This document shows, in pieces, positions 23,001 through 33,627 of a stretch of 64,000 nt of DNA; within the stretch, counting starts at the first letter, position 1, and each line of letters begins with the position of its first letter. Both the position numbers and the translations under genes were made by a program. The notes under the pieces are model-generated. The model was not told the origin of the DNA and ran no database searches. It saw only the letters and a list, made by a program, of their open reading frames with translations. The stretch is taken from NCBI RefSeq assembly GCF_001661265.1, contig NW_017567004.1:82279-146278 (forward strand). Direction: 5' to 3'. This DNA is from Saitoella complicata NRRL Y-17804 (taxonomy: Eukaryota; Ascomycota; Saitoellomycetes; Saitoellales; Saitoellaceae).

Positions 23001-23330
23001 GAACTTGTTGAAGAACAGAGACAATAATGCCGTTGTCATCCGCTGGGGTGCTTGAGGGGCATTGTGATCCCGCCTAAGTAGCGGTGGGAGGGGATGTACG
23101 CCGTTCATCGGTAGGGGCCAACACCAAGGAAAGCGAGTTGGAGGACCGATGAGAGAGCCGAGGAGCCGTAGATAGACGAGAGGAGAAAAGGGAAGTGCGA
23201 CGAGGTACTTCCGGAGGAGTTGAATGAGGTTGGCTCTGAGTCCGGGTTGCCAACAACCATCAAAATGGGGTTGGAGGCCTGGCCAGGAGTATCTGAATCA
23301 ATTGGGTTTGACAAAACAAATGACCTTACT
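20041..23330 (-). mobile_element. Decayed LINE (non-LTR retrotransposon), 5'-truncated
   Basis: On the minus strand a reverse transcriptase domain is visible at about 22640-21773. It has the early segment with NPANYKGITLLS (in a different frame from the rest), then AFIDLVRAFDTIDRDLL, GVVQGDPLSPTLFAISLADL and the catalytic LLLADDIALFSHS (LADD in place of the usual YADD or FADD). Downstream follow a post-RT region (VYMRLYHALVEPYLIYG, near 21150) and a C-terminal zinc-binding CX2C-type finger (CVPCQQRR to LLLCP, near 20590-20520), stopping at 20437. The coding pieces lie in several frames, so it is inactive. No AP-endonuclease domain fits in the 700 bp before the RT, which implies 5' truncation. 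Ends are approximate; no poly-A tail or target duplication was identified. It is interrupted by the TIR element at 21295-21771. Confidence 0.8.
21293..21773. mobile_element. Nested small TIR element with TA target duplication (Tc1/mariner-type MITE)
   Basis: The element spans 21295-21771 (477 bp), flanked by TA dinucleotides at 21293-21294 and 21772-21773. Its terminal inverted repeats match at 30 of 32 positions and begin CAGCCAAA, continuing to TGCGAATCGCGCG. It sits inside the LINE. On either side the LINE frame reads directly across if the element and one TA are ignored (VYVGV-V then VSASRLWNSS), so the insertion boundaries are exact. A TA target duplication and CAG-type ends point to the Tc1/mariner/Fot1 group. 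No full transposase is present; a minus-strand frame running into the element from the LINE is probably fortuitous. It postdates the LINE copy. Confidence 0.82.
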
Positions 23331-23603
23331 GATTATCAAAGGTTAGATGCTATTTTTATTTCGTCGTTGGTGTGGTATGTAGTGCGTTGAGGGTCTGACT
23401 GAGTACAGAGCGTGAGAACCAGGCACGGACACCCTATCCTGGTCCCTGGCTAAAGGGGGCTCTCGTAGCCGACGCACATCTACCGCAGCCGGTGCCCCAC
23501 AGCCGGCCGTGCATGACCCTGCCGAAAGCTCACGTCGGCAGTTTCCTCCACAATTACCGAAGCTGATCACACGTCAGTCCATTTCGGCTCTCCACCTCCC
23601 TCG

Positions 23604-23610
23604 TATAAAG
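23604..23610 (+). promoter_or_regulatory. TATA box of homogentisate dioxygenase gene
   Basis: TATAAAG lies 70 bp upstream of the ATG at 23674, in a C/T-rich promoter context. The position is typical for a TATA box in an inducible filamentous-fungal gene. Confidence 0.5.
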
Positions 23611-23673
23611 GCCTCGCCATGGCCCTCCATCCCATACCCAAGATCAACCAAGTACCTGATCAGATCACTCACA

Positions 23674-25122
23674 ATGCCCGGCGCCGGTCAATCTACCAAG
23701 TCAACCAAGTTCGACAGCAAAACCTTCCACTTCACCGACACCCAGTCCGCCTCCCCCGTCGCTCCCAACGACCCGTACACCTACTACTCCGGCTTCGGTA
23801 ACCACTTTGAATCCGAAGCGATTCCTGGTACCCTCCCCCGTGGCCAAAACAGCCCTCAGAATGTCAAGTATGGACTCTACGCCGAGCAGATCACCGGAAC
23901 GGCGTTTATTGCCCCAAGGGCGCAGAACCAGAAGGCGTGGTTGTATCGCATGAGGCCTGCTGTTGCGCATCAGGGGTTCAAGGATATGACGGATGCGCCG
24001 GAGACCGAGTCCTGTTTCTTGCCGCTCAACCCGAAGGTTCACGTCTCGCCCACGCAGTTGGCTTGGACGCCTTTCGACATGCCCTCCGACGACGAAAAAG
24101 TCGACTTTGTCCACGGTCTCCGCACCCTCGCCGGTTCAGGCGAACCCACCCTTCGCGAAGGACTGGCGACCCATATCTTCACCTGCAACACATCCATGTC
24201 CCCCGCCAAGACCTCCTTCGTCAACTCTGACGGTGACATGCTCATCGTAGCCCAGGAAGGCGCCCTCGACATCCAAACCGAGTTCGGGTGTCTCTACGTC
24301 CAACCCGGTGAGATCTGTGTCATCCAACGTGGAATCAGGTTTAGTGTTAATGTCGAGGGTCCCACACGTGGGTATATCCTCGAGATCTGGGGTTCGCATT
24401 ACGAGTTACCCGAGTTGGGGCCATTGGGTGCGAACGGGCTTGCGAACCCGAGGGACTTTTTGGTGCCGAAGGCCAGGTATGAGGTCAACCCGGGAGAATG
24501 GAAGATTGTGTACAAAGTCGCCGGGAAGTGGTTTCATTCCACGCAAGGCCATAGTCCGTACGATGTCGTCGCCTGGCACGGAAACTATGTTCCGTACAAG
24601 TACGACCTGACCAAGTTCGTCAACGTTGGATCCATCTCCGTCGACCACATCGATCCCTCCATCTTCACCGTGTTGACAGCGAAGTCCAGGGACCCGGCTG
24701 CGCCATTGACAGACTTCCTCATCTTTTCCCCCCGCTGGGATGTAGCCTCAAACACCTACCGCCCCCCTTACTACCACCGCAACACCGCCTCCGAACTCAT
24801 GGGCCTGATCTATGGCTCTTACGGCGGTCGCTCCGACGAATTTGCTCCCGGCGGCGCATCCTTCGAAACAGGTTGTACCCCCCACGGTGTCGCGTACGAA
24901 GAATTCAAAGGGGCGACGGAGGCACCCTTGGGAGCGATGAAGATCAGTGAGGGTACGATTGCGTTTATGTTTGAGACGAGTCGGGCGTTGGTGATTACGG
25001 ACTGGGGGATGAAGAGTGAGAAGAAGCATGAGCATGATCCGAGGATGTGGGATGATTTGGTTAGTAACTTTGAGAAGGTGATGAAGGAGGAGGGGTTGGA
25101 GGAGAAGGGGGCTGCGGAGTGA
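23674..25122 (+). CDS. hmgA: Homogentisate 1,2-dioxygenase
   Basis: This is the iron(II) ring-cleavage enzyme of phenylalanine and tyrosine catabolism, converting homogentisate to maleylacetoacetate in the cytosol. It is a single exon of 482 aa, slightly longer than the human enzyme. Diagnostic stretches include YYSGFGNHFESEAIPG near the N-terminus, GTAFIAPRAQNQKAWLYR, the cupin core with VQPGEICVIQRGIRFSV, and the iron-ligand region RNTASELMGLIYG and GCTPHG. The open frame extends upstream to 23509, but the ATG at 23674 (MPGAGQSTKS) follows a TATA box by 70 bp and begins the conserved protein, so it is chosen. In Aspergillus this gene is clustered with fumarylacetoacetase and maleylacetoacetate isomerase; neither is seen here. 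Confidence 0.96.
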   Translation: MPGAGQSTKSTKFDSKTFHFTDTQSASPVAPNDPYTYYSGFGNHFESEAIPGTLPRGQNSPQNVKYGLYAEQITGTAFIAPRAQNQKAWLYRMRPAVAHQGFKDMTDAPETESCFLPLNPKVHVSPTQLAWTPFDMPSDDEKVDFVHGLRTLAGSGEPTLREGLATHIFTCNTSMSPAKTSFVNSDGDMLIVAQEGALDIQTEFGCLYVQPGEICVIQRGIRFSVNVEGPTRGYILEIWGSHYELPELGPLGANGLANPRDFLVPKARYEVNPGEWKIVYKVAGKWFHSTQGHSPYDVVAWHGNYVPYKYDLTKFVNVGSISVDHIDPSIFTVLTAKSRDPAAPLTDFLIFSPRWDVASNTYRPPYYHRNTASELMGLIYGSYGGRSDEFAPGGASFETGCTPHGVAYEEFKGATEAPLGAMKISEGTIAFMFETSRALVITDWGMKSEKKHEHDPRMWDDLVSNFEKVMKEEGLEEKGAAE

Positions 25123-25520
25123 GCACGGATGGTAAGGGGACGTGTAGGATATGTGCGGGTGAAAGGTGTATTGATAACCGAAGGTTAGGTAGGTGATGTT
25201 TGGATACTTTATCGAAACCATATATTTCTTTAGCCCGACTTTGGTCCCAGGCTCGATGTGAAAACGTTCATTTCTTCATCGCTGCCGTACCGCACATAAC
25301 CGCAGCTGCGATAGGAATTCCCCAGCGTCATATCCACACGGCTGATTCACCCGTCTACGCTGCAGAAGATGGTGCTCGATCGTTCTGACCGGAGCGTTTG
25401 CTTGCGGTCATCCTGCCTGCCATGTCTCTAGAGGTCACGCTTCTTATTCTCACGCACCCGGAATACCGACGGCGATAGTCATATCATGATTCATGACTTC
25501 CCTCGGCCTGGCCTGATACC
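25123..25520. other. Intergenic between two 3' ends
   Basis: Convergent 3' flanks of homogentisate dioxygenase and TFB2. Nothing else is recognised. Confidence 0.5.
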
Positions 25521-26971
25521 TCAATCCTTTTTGCGATTTCGCGAGATGTACGTCTTTATACTGGCGTTCCCAGCATCTGATACGTAAAACCGTCTTGTTG
25601 CGGCATTTTCCCACAGCACAACACCCAGATCCTTTCCATACTTGAGCACAAACTCATAATCGTTTGTTGAGGCAAAGTCATGCCACAGCCACCCTTCACT
25701 TGCCCGTATACGATTCTTATCCAGCTCCCATAGCCGTATCTGATCCACAACACTAGGCGGCAGCAGAGGCTGTTGTTTTCGCATTTGAGGATGTGCGTGT
25801 GTGGTCAAGTACTGAATGATCTGGTCGGCGGTGATGCCGTTCTTCAAGGCCTCCAGAATAGAATCGCGAGAGATGATGCCTGTGACCATGTTCGGGAAAC
25901 GTGCCTTCAGATTCACGAAAAGTTGAAGAACGGCAATCTGAAGTGGTGAATTCGTATATGCGTATACCTTGTAGTTTGTCTCCAGCACAATGAATCCGCT
26001 TTCTGAGCCTGGATCTGGTTTTGCTGATAGTGCACCTTGAAGGCTGGCAGCTGGACGTTTCCAATGTCCAGCATGTGCTGTTAGAGTTGTGGCCAATCGA
26101 GTTGGATAGAATCTCCGCGACGTGCTCTTTCGTTGATAGACGACGCCATAGTCTCGAAGATCCTCCAGCATGATCTTCTGTGTCGGAGTTAGGAAATCGG
26201 TAGAATAATCCTGGCCGAGCTCCAGTGATCCAAGCATGAAGAGGAAGTGTAACACCTCAACTGGATCCATCTCCAACTCTTCTGCAACAGTCAGATACTG
26301 CAATAATAGTGCCCATATTTGCGCATTCACATCCTGCAGCAGGAACTGGAAACCCGCATTCGTGATGCTCATTGTCTCTTTCCTCAGAGGATTACCTTCC
26401 ATCAACCCACTCTTCTCCAGCAACCGCACCACACCATCTCCAGGCATTCTGTCCATTGGAGTATTGACCATGAAATGTAGAATCATCTCCCACTGCTCTG
26501 TCGCATGCCTGTCCAGGAACTCAACTGTCACTGCGTTGTTGTCGGCTGTATTGCATGGTACTCCAAATGACTTGTGGTCGCCCCCACCAGTCAACGCAGT
26601 GCGGAAATTTGTCCGAAATGCCAGGTTCATTGTCACTTCTCCTTTATGCTCCTTGTACACATGCATCTTCTTCAGCTTTTCCAGGGCGTTGTTCTGCTGT
26701 CTCTTGCTTCCTGGCTCCACCCATGCATCGATATCTCTGACTTGTACTGGTGCATCATTGTAAAGCGTACTCATGACAAAATGCTTTGCAAGGTTGGGCA
26801 AGAGTCGAAATATAGCCAAGCATGTTGCAGGTTTTTGGTACAAGCGGGAGAACACCGGTGCAGGCAAGCCTTCCAGGTAATCGTTCTGGGAATCAGTTAG
26901 CCTAAATCACCACGGGTAGAATGCCAAAACAGTACAATGCTGGTCTTGAAGTCTAGCGTCTTGCTTGACAT
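25521..26971 (-). CDS. TFB2: TFIIH core subunit Tfb2 (p52, GTF2H4)
   Basis: This is a subunit of the TFIIH core that stimulates the XPB/Ssl2 ATPase in transcription initiation and nucleotide excision repair. A 36-nt first exon (26971-26936, MSSKTLDFKTSI) and a long second exon (26885-25521) give 466 aa, the family length. The N-terminus runs [35 protein letters not shown], very characteristic of Tfb2/p52. The middle carries LEMDPVEVLHFLFMLGSLELGQDYS and LRDYGVVYQRK, and the C-terminal part (about 390-455) is the compact Tfb5-binding domain. It is head-to-head with VPS23, starts 320 bp apart. Confidence 0.93.
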
Positions 26972-27291
26972 CCAGGAGTCGACTTATCTGGTATACCGGT
27001 CGAGGAGCTGTGTTTGGAGATGAATCGCTGAAGGTGCACGACGTGACGTCTGTGCGTACGGCACTTGTAACGTCGATTCAAAACACGTGAAAGGCCAGCA
27101 AAAGGGCAGAGAGGAGGAGATCACAGATCCTCAGCTAGATATATTTCCCGAAACAAGGCTTCAGTAAGGCCATTCGCAGTTTCCGTCGTTTACCGACGCA
27201 TGGTGCTGCCGAGAACGTCATCGCACCCTCCCCGCGTTCTCGAAACACACACACAAACGAGACACCAATTGACCTGCCATTGCGCACCTTG

Positions 27292-29053
27292 ATGCCCAGG
27301 GAGATGTCAGATGCGTGTGCGCAAGTGTTAGGATGGCTAAGACAGGTCGTGCAACCGGTACTTCGCTTCGGATGTTGGTCTATGATCCGTGGGTTAACAG
27401 GAGCAATGTACAGCTTTACCAAGATCCACAGAGAACATATGCGGACTCCGCTGCTCTACTACAGAAATTAAGATCTCCACAGCCGTCGACAGCGACATTC
27501 ACGTTCGATAACGGACATTCGGCGCTGTTGCTATGTTTACGAGGGAACCTCCCCATTTCCTTCCGCGGCGGAAACTACAACATCCCTGTCGCTGTGTGGT
27601 TACCCCAATCATATCCAAGAGAGGCACCTCTGGTATTCGTGGAGCCAACTGCCGGTATGATGGTGAGAAGAGGGAACTACGTTGATGGGGAGGGAAGGGT
27701 ATATCATCCGTGTCTGGCACATTGGAATGCGAGTGATCCGATGGTATGTCGTTGGGATCTGATAGGCAACCATCTGGAGTCCTGACTGACGTACGGTTCA
27801 TATAGGCGAGTAACTTGGTTGAAACCTCCAAGCAACTCCAAGAAGTGTTCAGCAAAGAACCGCCGGTGTATGTTAAGCCTCCGCCTGTACCAGCACCAGT
27901 ACAAGGACAGGTTCAACAACCACCTCCATCATCACACGCATCTCAGCCAGCATCACCAGCAGCACCAGGTAGACCTGCACCAGCAACCCCAAATCAAAAT
28001 GCGAACCCACCGCTACCACCAAAACCCGGACAACTTCGATCACCAGCTCAATCACCCCAATATCCGCACCGCGCAGTGCCAGTCCCTCCACCACATACCA
28101 ACGGGCATACCATATCACCACCGCCGCGGCCTCCACTACCGCCGCAAATTCAATCTCAACGAACGGGTGTTGATCCACGGTATGGCCATGTACCATCACC
28201 GAGTTACGACTGCACCGAGCGACCACAGATCCAGCACGCACAGACCATGCCAGCAAGTTACGATACCAGACCACCACCACCAATCCCACCCCTACTGGGG
28301 CACACACAGGGGTTGCATAGGCATGCGACGATGTCTGGAGCCGGAGCGAGTTTATCGTATTCTACTGGGGTTGGAGGGAGACCCAACCCGCTACAGCATC
28401 AACGACCTATCTCCATCGCCGCCGTCCCGCAAACCCGACCACAACCACAACCACAGCCACGACCACAACCGGTTGATCTCTTGTCATCTGACGATTTAAT
28501 TAGCACGATGGAAGAGAGAGGCGTAGCACCACCGCCTAAACCACCGAACCCGGAGCATGCGATGCTATTGCAGCATATAACCTCGAAACTCGATATGTTG
28601 GCGAGGGAGTCGTATGAGAGGACGCAGCGGACGCTGGAGGAAGCGAGGGTACGGAGGGAGGAGATGCTTGAAGTTGAGAAGGCTCAGCGGGAGGAGAAGG
28701 CCGAAGTCGAGCATTTGGATGCCTTGGCGGAGCGAAACATCGCCATCCTACGTAAATCGATCGCAAAAGCCGAATCCATAACCACAACAGCCCTCTCCAC
28801 CCCTCTCCCCGACCCCAGCGCCCTCCTCACCGCTCCTTCCGTTGTCCATCAACAACTCTACGAACTCGCGGCGGAAGATGCAGCGATAAGTGATACGATT
28901 TATGTGCTCGGGCGATGTTTGGAGGGAGAGAGAGTGGGATTCGAGGGGTTTTTGAGGGAGGTTAGGAAATTGGGACGGGAGCAGTTCATGAGGAGGGCGT
29001 TGATTGGGAAGATTGTGGAGGGGTTGGGATTGGAGAGGGGTAGTGCTGTGTGA
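27292..29053 (+). CDS. VPS23: ESCRT-I subunit Vps23/Tsg101 (UEV domain and steadiness box)
   Basis: This is an endosomal ESCRT-I component that binds ubiquitinated cargo for multivesicular body sorting and, in fungi, alkaline-pH signalling. Three exons (27292-27357, 27414-27743, 27806-29053) give 547 aa. The UEV domain runs over about residues 5-145: VLGWLRQVVQP joins at the first intron to LYQDPQRTYADSAALL, then GNLPISFRGGNYNIPVAVWLPQSYPREAP. The E2 active-site Cys position is not conserved, as expected for UEV. Residues 160-380 are a Pro/Gln-rich linker, followed by a coiled coil (about 400-460) and the C-terminal steadiness box. The start may be the ATG at 27292 or the one at 27304. The acceptor at 27413 was chosen because it restores frame and family alignment. 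Confidence 0.92.
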
Positions 29054-29334
29054 CCCAAGCACTAGACAGACCGATCGGATCAGATGTTGGTATAGTGAAT
29101 GATTTGACATTCTCTTCATAGATTCGTATATGACAATACCCGACTCTGACATATGCACCCAGTGGTCCTTCCTTCCCCTCTTTTAGATGATGATACAATG
29201 AATAAAACAGCCGCGGCAACAAGATCGGCACAAGGCTTTCCAAAACATAACGCCAATAAACCCAAACAAAAGCAATATTTCCACCACCCCCTCTATCTCC
29301 GCCGCCCCAACGCCCATGCTTCGCACACACGCAT

Positions 29335-29666
29335 TTAAAGATACTTTGATAGACGCGCCAGATGGTAGTTGATGGTCGTCGTCGTTTGCACCTGTTGCTT
29401 AGGCTTGGTCATACAAAGCTTCAACGTATCGGCCACCTTGACACACATCTCCGCATCAGGACCACCGCTGGATGCCCAACAAGAAAGCAGAGAAGCCATC
29501 TCGACAGCCTACGAACAAATGTTAGGGTCTCTGTTACAATTGCGGCAAATGCGTGCAGTTAGGGAGGAGGAGGGCGACGTACGCAAGGTTTGCGAATTTC
29601 GGGCCTGGCTGGCTTGACCTTGAGCTTTGGAAGACGGAATTTTGGGGCGTTACTGATGGGGGACAT
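29335..29666 (-). CDS. MRP10: Mitochondrial small-subunit ribosomal protein mS37 (Mrp10, CHCH type)
   Basis: This is a short split gene with no long open frame. Exon 1 is 29666-29583 (28 codons) and exon 2 is 29508-29335, with a 74-nt intron between, giving 85 aa. The N-terminus is basic (KLKVKPARPEIRKPC). It is followed by the twin-cysteine helices: C28, then LLSCWASSGGP, then C-X9-C (CVKVADTLKLC). The C-terminal INYHLARL signature is what identifies Mrp10/mS37 proteins. These sit in the mitochondrial 37S subunit and are imported through the Mia40 disulfide relay. The gene is head-to-head with a mitochondrial carrier, 328 bp between starts, so a shared promoter could co-express two mitochondrial proteins. 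Identification rests on motif spacing and the C-terminal signature. Confidence 0.85.
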
Positions 29667-29994
29667 GGTGGATCGTGGAGGGAGTGTATGCCGGAGTTGT
29701 CGAGGTCGTGTTATTCAGGGGCACTTTTCCGGGTGGGATGCAGGAGTGAGGGACCGAGACTTGATGGGAGGTTTGGGAAGAGGAGAAATTGAAACGATAT
29801 GGCCTATTATGTCAGTTTTTATTGCGACTTTCTGTCGCCACCGGATCTGTACTCGGGACCCTTGATCGAGCAGCGTCCACCCCGCACAGTCCCTCGGTCG
29901 ATCTCCCGAATTTGAGCATCAACGTTACCGGCAGTCCGGCAAAAGTCTCTCGGCAGTCCCACACACCCTTCACTCTCTTTAACCCTCCGATCCC

Positions 29995-30867
29995 ATGTCA
30001 GTAGCAGGCGACGAACACTCTCCAATCCGCGGTTTCCTCGCCGGGACAATCTCCGGCGTAACCAAACTCGTCGTAGGCCACCCCTTCGACACAATCAAAG
30101 TCCGTCTCCAAACAAACCCCGCTTTCACCGGTCCCTATGACTGTCTCCGACAAACGCTCGTCAAAGAAGGAATTCGCGGGGTGTACAAGGGCGCTACACC
30201 ACCGCTTGTTGGATGGGCGATGATGGATAGTGTTATGTTGGGGTCTTTACATAATTACCGGGAACTGCTGAGGAAGTATGTCTATAATGGCGGCGAGCTG
30301 CCGACGGTTGGGCATGCTATTGCGGGAACTGGAGCTGGTGTCACGGTTTCGATGATTGCGGCGCCGATCGAGCATGTGAAGGCTCGGTTGCAGGTTCAGT
30401 ATGACGCAAAGTCGAGGGTTTATACGGGTCCCATCGACTGCGCAATGAAGCTGTACAAGGGACATGGTGTCGCAGGTGTATGGAAGGGGTTATACGCAAC
30501 CATGATCTTCCGCTCCTTCTTTGCTGTGTGGTGGGGAACATACGATCTCTACTCCCGCTGGTTCCGGGAACACACCTCCATGACTCCCGGCGCGATCAAC
30601 TTCTGGGCGGGTGGGTTGAGTGCACAGACATATTGGTTCTTTGCGTTCCCGTCGGATGTGGTGAAACAGCGGATTATGACGGATTCGCTGACGAATCCGA
30701 GGTTTGTGACGTGGAGGAGTTGTGCGAAGGAGATTTTGGAGCAGAATGGGTGGAGGGGGTTTTACAGGGGGTTCTTGCCGAGTTTCTTGAGGGCGTTCCC
30801 GACGAATGCGGCGGCGTTGTTTATGTTTGAGACGACGATGAGAGGGTTGAAGGGTGTGGGCATCTGA
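29995..30867 (+). CDS. Mitochondrial carrier family (SLC25) protein, Ymc1-like or related
   Basis: This is an inner-membrane metabolite carrier of 290 aa in a single exon, the normal family length. Three tandem repeats of about 95 residues each carry the PX[DE]XX[KR] signature: PFDTIK (residues 30-35), PIEHVK in repeat two and PSDVVK in repeat three. Each is followed by the matrix-helix glycine motif (GVYKGATPPL, GVWKGLYATMIFRS, GFYRGFLPSFLRAFP). The second-repeat signature, with Glu-His, and overall similarity suggest the Ymc1/carnitine-ornithine subgroup of amino-acid or carnitine carriers. The substrate cannot be assigned. The coding sequence alternates C-rich (29995-30180, 30430-30600) and G-rich (30180-30420, 30605-30867) blocks. 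Confidence 0.9.
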   Translation: MSVAGDEHSPIRGFLAGTISGVTKLVVGHPFDTIKVRLQTNPAFTGPYDCLRQTLVKEGIRGVYKGATPPLVGWAMMDSVMLGSLHNYRELLRKYVYNGGELPTVGHAIAGTGAGVTVSMIAAPIEHVKARLQVQYDAKSRVYTGPIDCAMKLYKGHGVAGVWKGLYATMIFRSFFAVWWGTYDLYSRWFREHTSMTPGAINFWAGGLSAQTYWFFAFPSDVVKQRIMTDSLTNPRFVTWRSCAKEILEQNGWRGFYRGFLPSFLRAFPTNAAALFMFETTMRGLKGVGI

Positions 30868-31407
30868 CGGAGTTCAGCAAAAAAGTTTACGGTATAGGAC
30901 ATGGGCTTTGGGAGTATGTGCAGACGAGGACTGTCCGACGAGCACATGAGACATACTGGCGATTTGTAACATTTACAGGAACACAACCCGTGGGACATGG
31001 GTACCAAAAGGCGGTGCTCTCGCCGACCGCAGCACCTGATGGACAGTCAAGAGCAGAGTTTGCATAGAGACATATTTGGTGCAGAGCAGGGCATTCCGAG
31101 GCTGCATATTTGTGTTGGTGGACACAGTAGACGATACTAGTACTGCTTGATTTTGTAGCCAATCGAAGACACATGGCCTAGCAATTTACTGAGTTCTTGA
31201 CATGCACACGGCACAACTACGTACAGCCGTCCTTTAATCTTCACTTCCTTTGACACAGACCTCCGGGTACCCGATTGCCGTATTGGGTGTGGCTGATGGG
31301 TGGCTAACGTCGAGTCATCCAAAAACACAAGAAACAAGAAAGTCATCTGAAAGTCGTCTGAAAGTCGTCTGATCCGTGCGACTTTCCCTCATAATCAATC
31401 CTTCAAA
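30868..31407. other. Intergenic, promoter of trpC
   Basis: The 540 bp upstream of trpC contain a GAGTCA/TGACTC half-site and a short tandem repeat of about 11 bp (unit GTCGTCTGAAA, about three copies, 31343-31372) directly before the gene. No gene is recognised. Confidence 0.5.
31312..31317 (-). promoter_or_regulatory. Possible Gcn4/Cpc1 half-site upstream of trpC
   Basis: TGACTC on the minus strand, about 91 bp before the trpC ATG, matches the core of the Gcn4/Cpc1 element (TGASTCA). Cross-pathway control of tryptophan genes is known in filamentous fungi. A 6-bp match alone is weak evidence. Confidence 0.3.
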
Positions 31408-33627
31408 ATGCGCCCCACGGTCGTCATTGACAACTACGACTCCTTCACCTGGAACGTCGTCGAATACCTCGATGCCGTCGGCGCTGTCGACCTCCAAGTC
31501 TACCGTAACGACAAGATCACCCTCGAGGAACTCGTTGCGCTGAACCCGAGTAAACTGGTTGTGAGTCCTGGTCCTGGACACCCCGAGACGGATGGTGGTA
31601 TCTCTCGAGGCGCGATTGAGTACTTTGCGGGTAAGATCCCGATTTTGGGTGTTTGTATGGGCGAGCAGTGTATCTTCTCCGTGTTTGGTGGAAAGGTTGA
31701 GTTTGCGGGTGAGATTGTGCATGGAAAGACTTCGACCATTACGCATGACGGAAAGGGTATCTACCGCAACGTTCCCCAGGACATCGCCGTGACTCGTTAC
31801 CATTCTTTGGCTGGAACGCATGCTACGCTCCCGCCTTCATTGGAGGTCACCTCGAGAACGGAGAGTGGTGTCATTATGGGTGTGAGACATAAAAAGTACA
31901 CTGTCGAGGGTGTCCAGTACCACCCCGAATCTATCCTCTCCGAAGAGGGTAAACGCATCTTCCGCAACTTCCTCGACCTCGACTGCGGAACCTGGGCTGA
32001 AGCCGAACGTCTCCAAAAACCCGACGCATCCGTCTCCTCCGCCGCCCCCGCCAAAAAGTCCGGCTCCATCCTCGATAAAATCCACGAGCAGCGTTTGGTC
32101 GATATCGCACAAGCCAAGTCCACCCCCGGATTCCGTCGCGAGGATTTGGAGACGTTGGTGAGGTTGAACGTGTGCCCGCCACTCATCGATTTCCCTGCGA
32201 GGTTGCGTCAGACGTTGCCGGAATATCCTGCGCTCATGGCTGAAGTTAAGCGTGCGAGTCCTTCGAAGGGTGATATTGATATCTCGGCGAATGCGGCTGC
32301 ACAGGCTTTGCTTTACGCTCGTGCAGGCGCGTCGACGATTTCTGTCTTGACAGAGCCCCACTGGTTCAAGGGATCCCTCTCCGACCTCCGCGCCGCACGC
32401 GACGCAATCGGAACCCTCCCCAACCGCCCAGCATTGTTGAGGAAAGACTTCATCATCGACACCTACCAGATCCTGGAAGCCCGCGTCGCGGGTGCCGATA
32501 CCGTTCTCCTAATCGTCGCCATGCTCTCTGACGCCGAGTTGAAGGAATTATACGATTTCGCCAAGAGCTTGGGCATGGAGCCCCTTGTCGAGGTCAATAA
32601 TGCGGAGGAGATGAAAAGGGCGTTGGCAATTGGATCAAAGGTTATTGGTGTTAACAACAGGAACTTGCATTCGTTTGCCGTGGATTTGGGGACGACATCT
32701 AACTTGGCTACTATGGTTCCAGAGGGTACGACGCTGTGCGCTTTATCAGGTATCACCGGTCCCGAGGACGTGAAGAAGTACGTGTCGGAGGGTGTTGGAG
32801 CCGTGTTGGTTGGTGAGGCATTGATGCGCTCGACGGATAAGGGCGAGTTCATTGCGTATCTCTTGGGGTATGCGGAGGAGAGAACGAAGGTCGCCAAGAC
32901 TGAGCCGTTGGTCAAGATTTGTGGAACGAGGACAAGTGAGGCGGCGGTTGTTGCTGCGGAGGCTGGTGCGGATTTGATTGGGATGATTTTCGTGAAGGGG
33001 AGTAAGAGGTGTATCTCTGTTGAGACTGGAGTTGAGATCGCGACTGCTGTCAGGGCACGGGCTGGTGAGGTTAAGGAGTCTAAGGTGTCTGCGGATGTGC
33101 GGACGGGAAAGATCCCGGCGGCGAATGATTGGTTTTCTTATCATCTTAACGCTATTCGGTCTGCACCACGGAGACCATTGTTTGTTGGTGTTTTCCAGAA
33201 CCAGCCGTTGGACTACGTGTTGGATGTCACCAAGACCGTTGGATTGGATTTGGTCCAACTTCATGGTCAGGAAGCGATTGAGTGGGCACACCTCATCTCC
33301 GTACCCGTCGTCCGTGCATTCAGACCTGAAGACAGGGATATGTCAAGACGGGGATACCACGCCGTCACCCTCCTCGACGCTACCTCATCCAACGGACAGG
33401 CCGGTGGACTGGGCATCAAGTTGGATTGGGGTGCAGTTAAGAAGGTCGTGCAGGATGGAAATGATGTTCTCCTTGCTGGAGGCCTGGAACCGGAGAATGT
33501 TAGGGAGGCGCTGGAGAAGACGGGTGCGGCGGGTGTTGACGTGAGCAGTGGGGTTGAGACGGGTGGGAAGCAGGATTTGGAGAAGATTAAGAAGTTTGTC
33601 CAGGAGGCCAAGTCCGTGAAGGCCTGA
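31408..33627 (+). CDS. trpC: Trifunctional tryptophan enzyme: anthranilate synthase glutaminase / IGP synthase / PRA isomerase
   Basis: A single exon of 739 aa carries three tryptophan-pathway activities, the standard arrangement in filamentous fungi. The class I glutamine amidotransferase (about 1-200) has the catalytic Cys83 in GVCMGEQ and the His/Glu of VQYHPESIL. Indole-3-glycerol-phosphate synthase (about 225-490) shows [22 protein letters not shown] and GVNNRNL. Phosphoribosylanthranilate isomerase (about 500-735) shows [20 protein letters not shown] and the phosphate-binding [11 protein letters not shown] and GVDVSSGVE. The glutaminase partners with anthranilate synthase component I encoded elsewhere. 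All key residues seen appear intact. Confidence 0.97.
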   Translation: MRPTVVIDNYDSFTWNVVEYLDAVGAVDLQVYRNDKITLEELVALNPSKLVVSPGPGHPETDGGISRGAIEYFAGKIPILGVCMGEQCIFSVFGGKVEFAGEIVHGKTSTITHDGKGIYRNVPQDIAVTRYHSLAGTHATLPPSLEVTSRTESGVIMGVRHKKYTVEGVQYHPESILSEEGKRIFRNFLDLDCGTWAEAERLQKPDASVSSAAPAKKSGSILDKIHEQRLVDIAQAKSTPGFRREDLETLVRLNVCPPLIDFPARLRQTLPEYPALMAEVKRASPSKGDIDISANAAAQALLYARAGASTISVLTEPHWFKGSLSDLRAARDAIGTLPNRPALLRKDFIIDTYQILEARVAGADTVLLIVAMLSDAELKELYDFAKSLGMEPLVEVNNAEEMKRALAIGSKVIGVNNRNLHSFAVDLGTTSNLATMVPEGTTLCALSGITGPEDVKKYVSEGVGAVLVGEALMRSTDKGEFIAYLLGYAEERTKVAKTEPLVKICGTRTSEAAVVAAEAGADLIGMIFVKGSKRCISVETGVEIATAVRARAGEVKESKVSADVRTGKIPAANDWFSYHLNAIRSAPRRPLFVGVFQNQPLDYVLDVTKTVGLDLVQLHGQEAIEWAHLISVPVVRAFRPEDRDMSRRGYHAVTLLDATSSNGQAGGLGIKLDWGAVKKVVQDGNDVLLAGGLEPENVREALEKTGAAGVDVSSGVETGGKQDLEKIKKFVQEAKSVKA

